Assembly: GCA_902478935.1 (NCBI GenBank)
Contig: CABSMV010000095.1
Location: 1-7,234, forward strand
Source: an uncultured Collinsella sp.
GTDB lineage: Bacteria > Actinomycetota > Coriobacteriia > Coriobacteriales > Coriobacteriaceae
Reading direction: 5' to 3'
Length of the DNA: 7,234 bases
In this document: in pieces, positions 1 through 4,281 of the stretch
How positions within the stretch are numbered: the stretch's first letter is position 1
Layout of the letters: every line of letters begins with the position of its first letter
Notes under the pieces: model-generated
Seen by the model: only the letters and a program-made list of their open reading frames with translations
What the model was told of the DNA's origin: nothing
The model's database searches: none
Made by a program: the position numbers and the translations under genes

Positions 1-48
1 TCTACACCCTAGAGTTCGTCGGCAGCGTCAGATGTGTATAAGAGACAG
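1..48 (+). other. Illumina Nextera adapter (sequencing artefact, not genomic)
   Basis: Bases 30-48 are the 19-bp Tn5 mosaic end AGATGTGTATAAGAGACAG. Bases 16-29 (TCGTCGGCAGCGTC) are the rest of the Nextera Read 1 primer site. Bases 1-7 (TCTACAC) are the end of the P5 oligo, and the 8 bases between them (8-15, CCTAGAGT) sit exactly where the i5 sample index belongs; from memory they match Nextera XT v2 index S516. The whole block reads in the order of the library oligo, so genomic sequence begins at base 49. Translating this block gives the familiar false tails LSLIHI (at the end of RecA), MCIRDSS, MYKRQL and CLLYTSDAADEL, none of which is real protein. Confidence 0.98.
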
Positions 49-933
49 CTCGACAGCCATGTCCAGAATCGAGCCCTCCTTAGAGATGCCCGTACCGTAC
101 ATGATGTCGAACTCAGCAGAACGGAACGGAGCTGCCACCTTGTTCTTAACGACCTTGGCGCGCACGCGGTTACCGATAACCTCGTCCTTAAGCTTAATGC
201 TGTCGATGCGGCGAATGTCGATACGCACCGAAGAGAAGAACTTAAGGGCGCGGCCGCCCGTCGTGGTCTCGGGGTTGCCGAACATGACGCCGATCTTCTC
301 ACGCAGCTGGTTAATGAAGATGCACGTCGTGTTGGACTTGGACAGCGAGCCGGCGAGCTTGCGGAGCGCCTGGCTCATCAGGCGAGCCTGAAGACCGACC
401 GTAGTGTCGCCGATTTCTCCCTCGATCTCGGCACGCGGGGTCAGCGCGGCGACGGAGTCAACGACGATGGCATCGATGGCGCCGGAACGCACGAGCATGT
501 CAACAATCTCGAGCGCCTGCTCGCCCGTATCGGGCTGGGAAATGAGCACCTCGTCGATATCCACGCCGATGCGCGCGGCATACGTGGGATCAAGCGCGTG
601 CTCGGCATCGATAAATGCCACAACGCCACCCATTGCCTGGGCCTCGGCCAGGATCTCGAGCGAAAGCGTCGTCTTACCGGAGGACTCAGGACCGTAAATC
701 TCGACGATACGGCCGCGCGGCACGCCGCCGATACCCAGCGCGGCATCGAGGGCCAGGGCGCCCGTGGGAATGGCCTCGACCTCGAGCTCGGGACCACCGT
801 CGCCGTACCTCATGATGGAACCCTGGCCGAATTTCTTCTCGATCTCGGCCTTGGTGGTGGCGATCATCTCATCGCGCTCTTTACCCGTCGTGCGAGCATG
901 AACGGTACGTACGGGACCTGAATTCTTGGCCAT
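49..933 (-). CDS. recA: RecA recombinase, 3' end missing (adapter junction)
   Basis: RecA is the ATP-dependent DNA recombinase that forms filaments on single-stranded DNA, pairs homologous strands and stimulates LexA self-cleavage. 295 residues are present of a family length near 350; the C-terminal part is lost because the contig runs into adapter at base 48. Visible motifs: Walker A GPESSGKT at 81-88, the catalytic glutamate in DAEHALDP (about E111), Walker B IVVDS at 156-160, loop L1 around 169-188 (EIEGEIGDTTVGLQARLMSQ) and loop L2 with INQLREKIG and GNPETTTGG at 207-227. The ATG at 933 is chosen because AGGAGG lies 7 bases upstream. This start gives an N-terminus about 14 residues longer than E. 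coli RecA before the conserved KFGQGSIMR; a later Met at residue 23 is possible but lacks that support. The gene follows a LexA-type promoter and is separated from cinA by 257 bp. Confidence 0.97.
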
Positions 934-940
934 GAATAGC

Positions 941-946
941 CCTCCT
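941..946 (-). promoter_or_regulatory. Ribosome binding site of recA
   Basis: On the minus strand AGGAGG is followed by 7 bases and then the ATG at 933. It is a perfect Shine-Dalgarno core and fixes the RecA start at MAKNSGPV rather than at an in-frame upstream codon or the internal Met. Confidence 0.85.
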
Positions 947-963
947 CTTAACAACCTGCATCG

Positions 964-992
964 ATAATAAACGAACGGCTGTTCGTGGTCAA
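964..992 (-). promoter_or_regulatory. recA promoter, sigma-70 type
   Basis: On the minus strand TTGACC (987-992) matches the -35 consensus at 5 of 6 bases and TATTAT (964-969) matches the -10 consensus at 5 of 6. The spacer is exactly 17 bp (970-986). Transcription would start near base 957, giving a leader of about 24 nt that carries the AGGAGG ribosome site. The spacer is filled by a LexA-type palindrome, so repression by occlusion of RNA polymerase is the expected mode. The assignment rests on consensus match and placement only. Confidence 0.8.
971..986. promoter_or_regulatory. LexA (SOS) box controlling recA
   Basis: ACGAACGGCTGTTCGT is an inverted repeat with perfect 6-bp arms (ACGAAC and GTTCGT) around GGCT. 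It contains GAAC-N4-GTTC, the LexA/DinR operator core known from Gram-positive bacteria and actinobacteria, and differs from the E. coli CTG-N10-CAG box. It lies wholly within the 17-bp promoter spacer upstream of recA, the standard SOS target, so RecA production is expected to rise when LexA is cleaved after DNA damage. Confidence 0.88.
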
Positions 993-1023
993 CCGTTCAG
1001 GCCAATCATATGCAGGCGGTCTT

Positions 1024-1084
1024 TCCAAAACCCAACCAAAAGCCGACCAAACACTGACCAAATGCTTGACCACAAAGGACCAAA
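1024..1084 (-). repeat. Six phased TTTGGTC-like motifs upstream of recA promoter
   Basis: On the minus strand the motif TTTGGTC or a close variant recurs six times: TTTGGTC in three copies, TTTGGTT, GTGGTC and TTTGGA. The aligned GGT (ACC on the plus strand) begins at 1024 (as TCC), 1035, 1046, 1057, 1069 and 1079, so steps are 11, 11, 11, 12 and 10 bp, about one helical turn each. The bases between copies are not conserved. The array ends about 32 bp before the -35 box. It may be a multi-site operator or a bent or flexible upstream element; the sequence does not say which. I do not recognise the motif. Confidence 0.6.
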
Positions 1085-1159
1085 TATGAACAAGGCAGGC
1101 AAAAATACATCTACAACCAGCACAAACGCCAAATGAGCCTAAGGTCCCTATCTCCACAA

Positions 1160-1183
1160 TTAAGGGGCTCGGAGGCCCCTTAA
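1160..1183 (-). terminator. Hairpin after cinA, probable terminator
   Basis: TTAAGGGGC (1160-1168) and GCCCCTTAA (1175-1183) form a perfect 9-bp stem with a 6-nt loop, beginning 7 bases after the cinA stop codon. The position at the end of the gene cluster fits a Rho-independent terminator. The U tract is poor: on the minus strand the stem ends in CTTAA followed by TTGTGG, so termination may be partial and some read-through into recA is possible. Confidence 0.65.
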
Positions 1184-1190
1184 AACACGT

Positions 1191-1727
1191 CTATTCCATA
1201 GAGTTGAGCACAAGGGCAATGCGACCCAATGCCTCCGTGACCGCATGGGCACGAACACACGAACGGTCACCCTCATAGTGGCAGCGCACAGAGTCCACGA
1301 CCGGCACGCCCCCATCGGCGGAACGATGCGCCCAGCCAATATAGAAAGTGCCCGCCGGATCGTCCTCAGTGCCACCGCCGGGGCCGGCATAACCCGTTGC
1401 GCTCACTGCAATATCGCTCTGGTACAGCTCCAGCGAACCCGCCGCCATCTCGCGCGCGGTCTGATGCGACACCGCGGTAAAGCGGTCGAGCGTCTCCTGC
1501 TCAACACCAAGAACACGATGCTTAATCTCATCGCAATAGGTCACCGCACCGCCACGAAGCACCGCCGAGGCGCCCGGGATATCGGCAATCGTCGAGGCGA
1601 TCATACCCGCCGTCAGCGACTCAGCCGTCGAAACCGTCACGCCCCGAGCGCTCGCGCGCTCGACAATATCGCGCGCCAGCTCCTCGTTATGTGCGGAAAT
1701 CTGCTCAAAAGAGTCCGTCATACCCAC
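1191..1727 (-). CDS. cinA: CinA C-terminal domain protein (nicotinamide-nucleotide amidase type)
   Basis: This is a stand-alone CinA C-terminal domain (PncC/YgaD type), 178 residues against about 410-430 for full CinA, which has an additional N-terminal MoCF-like domain. Family members deamidate nicotinamide mononucleotide to nicotinate mononucleotide in pyridine nucleotide salvage; older names refer to competence. Visible signatures, numbered from the Met at 1721, are STAESLTAG with the conserved Ser near 35, AVTYCDEIKH with conserved Tyr62 and Lys67, and SATGYAGPGGGT at 107-118. The GTG at 1727 is favoured because AGG, overlapping the pgsA stop, lies 5 bases upstream; the ATG at 1721 would give 176 residues with a poorly spaced site. 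It follows pgsA by 6 bp, so it is probably translationally coupled and last in the operon. Full-length CinA truncated at the N-terminus is unlikely, because pgsA ends immediately upstream. Confidence 0.9.
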   Translation of the reverse strand: MGMTDSFEQISAHNEELARDIVERASARGVTVSTAESLTAGMIASTIADIPGASAVLRGGAVTYCDEIKHRVLGVEQETLDRFTAVSHQTAREMAAGSLELYQSDIAVSATGYAGPGGGTEDDPAGTFYIGWAHRSADGGVPVVDSVRCHYEGDRSCVRAHAVTEALGRIALVLNSME

Positions 1728-1733
1728 CAGGAC

Positions 1734-2372
1734 CTAGACCGAAAAGACGATCTTGCGGCAGTTCCAGAAGTACTGGGCGCCCGAGATAACGGTCAGGACA
1801 ACGGCAACGGCGTACAGGAAGCGCGACACCGAGTAGATGCCGAGCGTCAGCGCCACCGGGCCAAGGTGCAAGCCGGCCATAGCAAAAACGCACAGGTAAC
1901 CGCAGATGGAGACCATCGTGGTCGCCGTCTTGTACTTGCCAAGCTTATCGGCCGCAACGACCACACCGGCCGCACTCGCGACCATGCGCAGGGCGCTCAC
2001 CAGCAGCTCGCGGAACAGGATGATGAACACCGACCACACGGTTACGGCTCCAAAGTCCAAGAACAGCAGCAGGGCCGAGAACACGAGCAACTTATCGGCG
2101 ATGGGATCCAAGAACTTACCGAAGTCGGTGATCTCGTTGCGCGAACGAGCCAGGTAGCCATCAACCTTATCTGTGCACGACAGGATGACGTACAGAATAA
2201 AGGCGGCGGCGGCAAGCGGGCCGTCGAAGGTGCTCCAATCCGTACCGGCAACGCTCGTGTGAGACAGCGCCGACACGATCATGAACACTGGAATGAAGAC
2301 GATGCGCACGCACGTCACGATGTTGGCGGGCGTCCAGACACTCGTCAGTTCCTTATTGCTCTCGTTAGCCAC
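1734..2372 (-). CDS. pgsA: CDP-diacylglycerol--glycerol-3-phosphate 3-phosphatidyltransferase
   Basis: This membrane enzyme of the CDP-alcohol phosphatidyltransferase family transfers a phosphatidyl group to glycerol 3-phosphate, the committed step towards phosphatidylglycerol and cardiolipin. The family signature is complete: D68-x2-D71-G72-x2-A75-R76-x8-G85-x3-D89-x3-D93, in DKVDGYLARSRNEITDFGKF followed by LDPIAD. The N-terminus TPANIVTCVRIVFIPVF resembles the start of PgsA proteins. Hydrophobic stretches near residues 20-36, 53-66, 97-120, 130-141, 150-172 and 184-203 fit several membrane helices. The 212-residue length is ordinary. The start is GTG at 2372, with AGGAG six bases upstream overlapping the rimO stop codon. 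Other CDP-alcohol transferases share the signature, so the substrate is inferred from the N-terminal similarity and from the conserved pgsA-cinA-recA order. Confidence 0.92.
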   Translation of the reverse strand: MANESNKELTSVWTPANIVTCVRIVFIPVFMIVSALSHTSVAGTDWSTFDGPLAAAAFILYVILSCTDKVDGYLARSRNEITDFGKFLDPIADKLLVFSALLLFLDFGAVTVWSVFIILFRELLVSALRMVASAAGVVVAADKLGKYKTATTMVSICGYLCVFAMAGLHLGPVALTLGIYSVSRFLYAVAVVLTVISGAQYFWNCRKIVFSV

Positions 2373-2378
2373 GACGCT

Positions 2379-2383
2379 CTCCT
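2379..2383 (-). promoter_or_regulatory. Ribosome binding site of pgsA within rimO stop
   Basis: AGGAG on the minus strand overlaps the rimO TAG codon (2382-2384) and stands six bases before the GTG at 2372. It decides the GTG start and implies that ribosomes finishing rimO feed initiation of pgsA. Confidence 0.75.
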
Positions 2384-3731
2384 ACTCCACAACATGACCG
2401 ATAAGCTCGTAGCAGAAGCTATCGGTAAACTCGACCGTCAGAATATCGCCAACAGATGCCTCGCTGGCATCCAGATGCACCGCGCCATCGGAATCGGGTG
2501 CCTGGAACCAGGCATGTCCGATGAGCTCGGCACCGTCCTCGGTCTCCTCGATACCGTCGACAATCACCTGGGCGCGCTCGCCCACGTGCGCGGCAGTCGC
2601 GGCAAAGCCGAGCGACTCGGCAAGATCCATAGCCTCCTGGGCGCGCTCGAGCTTGACCTCTTCATCGACCTGTCCGTCCATCTTGGCGGCCAGGCTGCCC
2701 TCCTCACGCGAATAGGCAAAGACGCTCGTGTAGTCAAAGCCGACGGTGTCCATAAAGTCGATAAGGTCGCGGAACTCGTCGTCGGTCTCGGTCGGGAAGC
2801 CGACCATGGCTGTGGAGCGGATCACGATACCGGGGATGCGCTCGCGCAGGTCGCGGAACAGGTCCTCGAGCTCCTGGCGCGAACCGGAGCGGCGCATGGC
2901 CTTGAGGATGCGCGCGTCACAGTGCTGCACGGGGATATCGATATAGGGCAGCACCTCGGGCGTATCGCGAATGGTCTCGATAAGCTCGTCAGTCATGCCC
3001 TCGGGCTGCAGGTAGAGTACGCGGACCCACACGTTATGAGGACGTACCGCCTCAGCAACGGCCTGCAACAGCTGCGCCAGATTGCGCGGCGCGCCCTCGG
3101 CGAGGTCCTCGTCGGCAAAGTCGGTACCCCAGATGCCCGTGTCCTGACCGATCAGAACGATCTCGCGCACGCCACCGGCGACCAGGTCGCGCACCTCGGA
3201 GATAATGCTCTCGGCATTACGCGAGTGATAACGACCGCGGATATACGGGATCATGCAGAAGCTACAGAAGCGGTTGCAGCCATCGGAGATCTTGACGTAG
3301 GCGACAGCGCCCTCGACGGTACGCTTGACCTGCGGAATATAGGCGGCAATCTCGCGCTCGACACCCAGCACGTCATCGATGACCGCCGCGATGCCGTCTT
3401 CCTCGTCGGCCTTCACAAAGGCCGCGACCTCGGGCAGCTCGTCGGGCAGGTCATCGCCGTAGCGTGACGGCACGCAGCCGCACATGACGATCGGGCAAGA
3501 ACGAACGCCGTCCTGCACCTCGTTGGCAAGCTCGAGCGTGGTCTCGATGCTCTCGGACGTTGCAGAGGCAAGGAACGAGCACGTATTGACGATGGCGATA
3601 TCGGCATCCTGCGGATCGAATGCCTCCTCGTAGCCCGCGGCGGTCAGCAGCGAACGCATACGGTCGGTATCGACCTCGTTCTTGGCGCACCCGAGGGTGA
3701 TATAGAGCACGGAGCCCAACGGAGTATCCAT
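2382..3731 (-). CDS. rimO: Ribosomal protein S12 methylthiotransferase
   Basis: RimO is a radical-SAM methylthiotransferase that adds a methylthio group to the conserved aspartate of ribosomal protein S12. The 449 residues show the usual three domains. The N-terminal UPF0004 domain has LGCAKNEVD (C15), NTCSF (C51) and CGC (C86), three cysteines placed to hold one 4Fe-4S cluster. The radical SAM core carries C152-x3-C156-x2-C159 in SDGCNRFCSFC, followed by IPYIRGRYHSR, the cluster that cleaves S-adenosylmethionine. A TRAM-like domain runs from about 380 to the end. GCxKNxVD and the VGFPTETDDEF and YSREEGS motifs favour RimO over the tRNA enzyme MiaB, which has GCQMN. The ATG at 3731 is the only plausible start; AAAGGA (3744-3749) lies 12 bases upstream, farther than usual, so translation may be modest. 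It is 26 bp after yajQ and 9 bp before pgsA. Confidence 0.95.
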   Translation of the reverse strand: MDTPLGSVLYITLGCAKNEVDTDRMRSLLTAAGYEEAFDPQDADIAIVNTCSFLASATSESIETTLELANEVQDGVRSCPIVMCGCVPSRYGDDLPDELPEVAAFVKADEEDGIAAVIDDVLGVEREIAAYIPQVKRTVEGAVAYVKISDGCNRFCSFCMIPYIRGRYHSRNAESIISEVRDLVAGGVREIVLIGQDTGIWGTDFADEDLAEGAPRNLAQLLQAVAEAVRPHNVWVRVLYLQPEGMTDELIETIRDTPEVLPYIDIPVQHCDARILKAMRRSGSRQELEDLFRDLRERIPGIVIRSTAMVGFPTETDDEFRDLIDFMDTVGFDYTSVFAYSREEGSLAAKMDGQVDEEVKLERAQEAMDLAESLGFAATAAHVGERAQVIVDGIEETEDGAELIGHAWFQAPDSDGAVHLDASEASVGDILTVEFTDSFCYELIGHVVE

Positions 3732-3757
3732 GTTGGAGAGCGGTCCTTTCGAATGAA

Positions 3758-4255
3758 TTAGCGGTAGTTGGTGAACTGCAGCGGCTGACCGTAGTCCTGG
3801 TCGCGCAGGAACTGGATCACGGTCTGCAGCGCATCCTTGGAAGCAGAGGAAACACGCAGTTTGTCGGCCTCAATCGTCACCTTGACCTTGAGCTTCTGAT
3901 CCTTGATGTCCTTATTGATCTTCTTGGCAGTCGTCTGGTCGATACCCTCGACGATATGACCGAGCACACGCACGGTACCACCCGATGCAGCCTGAGGCGC
4001 ATCCCAGGACACGGCCTTAAGATCGATGCCGCGCTTGATGAGCTTGGAGCTCAGGACATCGATAATCTGCTTGGAGACAAAGTCGGCCGGGGCGTTGATC
4101 GTAAAAAGCTTGTCGCCCTTCGAAAGCTCGATGGTAGCGCCGGAGTCCTTCAGGTCATAGCGCTGGGAAATCTCGCGCGAGGTCTGCTGGAAGGCATTGT
4201 CGACCTCCTGCATATTGACCTCGGACACGACATCGAAGCTGGAATCTTTAGCCAT
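3758..4255 (-). CDS. yajQ: YajQ family (UPF0234) nucleotide-binding protein
   Basis: The 165-residue protein matches the YajQ/UPF0234 family at its usual length. Visible landmarks are SFDVVSEVNMQEVDNA at the N-terminus, SREISQRYDLKDSGATIEL, SKLIKRGIDLKA, GIDQTTAKKINKDIKDQKLKV and the C-terminal GQPLQFTNYR. E. coli YajQ has the closely comparable GQPFQFKNFRD ending. Family members fold as two ferredoxin-like domains; some bind cyclic di-GMP, and RNA or nucleotide binding has been reported. The ligand in this organism cannot be told from sequence, and I see no diguanylate cyclase in the window. The ATG at 4255 has AAAGGA six bases upstream. It sits between rodZ and rimO with 26 bp on each side, so it is probably co-transcribed with them. 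Confidence 0.94.
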   Translation of the reverse strand: MAKDSSFDVVSEVNMQEVDNAFQQTSREISQRYDLKDSGATIELSKGDKLFTINAPADFVSKQIIDVLSSKLIKRGIDLKAVSWDAPQAASGGTVRVLGHIVEGIDQTTAKKINKDIKDQKLKVKVTIEADKLRVSSASKDALQTVIQFLRDQDYGQPLQFTNYR

Positions 4256-4261
4256 GGTTAA

Positions 4262-4267
4262 TCCTTT
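4262..4267 (-). promoter_or_regulatory. Ribosome binding site of yajQ
   Basis: AAAGGA on the minus strand lies six bases before the yajQ ATG, in the 26-bp gap after rodZ. The same CGAAAGGA octamer occurs before rimO (3744-3751), but there it is 12 bases from the start. Confidence 0.7.
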
Positions 4268-4281
4268 CGCTTACGAGCGGC

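Noticed and set aside
30..48. Tn5 mosaic end as evidence of a genomic transposon
   Set aside because: It is flanked by the rest of the library oligo including P5 and an index, so it is a library preparation remnant and not a mobile element.
34..921. 295-codon plus-strand open frame opposite recA
   Set aside because: It starts in the sequencing adapter (MYKRQ) and is the antisense shadow of recA.
28..933. RecA variant with a novel short C-terminus ending ELSLIHI
   Set aside because: The last genomic codon is the GAG at 49-51; everything after it is adapter, so the short form is an artefact.
948..1157. 69-codon minus-strand open frame through the cinA-recA gap
   Set aside because: It runs through the LexA box, the -10 and -35 boxes and the phased motifs, begins with GTG without a convincing ribosome site, and has no recognisable protein similarity; the region reads better as regulatory DNA.
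1191..1727. cinA as a pseudogene lacking its N-terminal domain
   Set aside because: Stand-alone C-terminal CinA domains (PncC type) are a normal family form, the conserved motifs are intact, and pgsA ends 6 bp upstream, leaving no degraded N-terminal remnant.
1245..3467. 740-codon open frame on the plus strand across cinA, pgsA and rimO
   Set aside because: It lies antisense to three well-recognised genes, shows no recognisable domain, crosses their boundaries, and is rich in His/Arg/Gly as expected from antisense reading of high-GC coding DNA.
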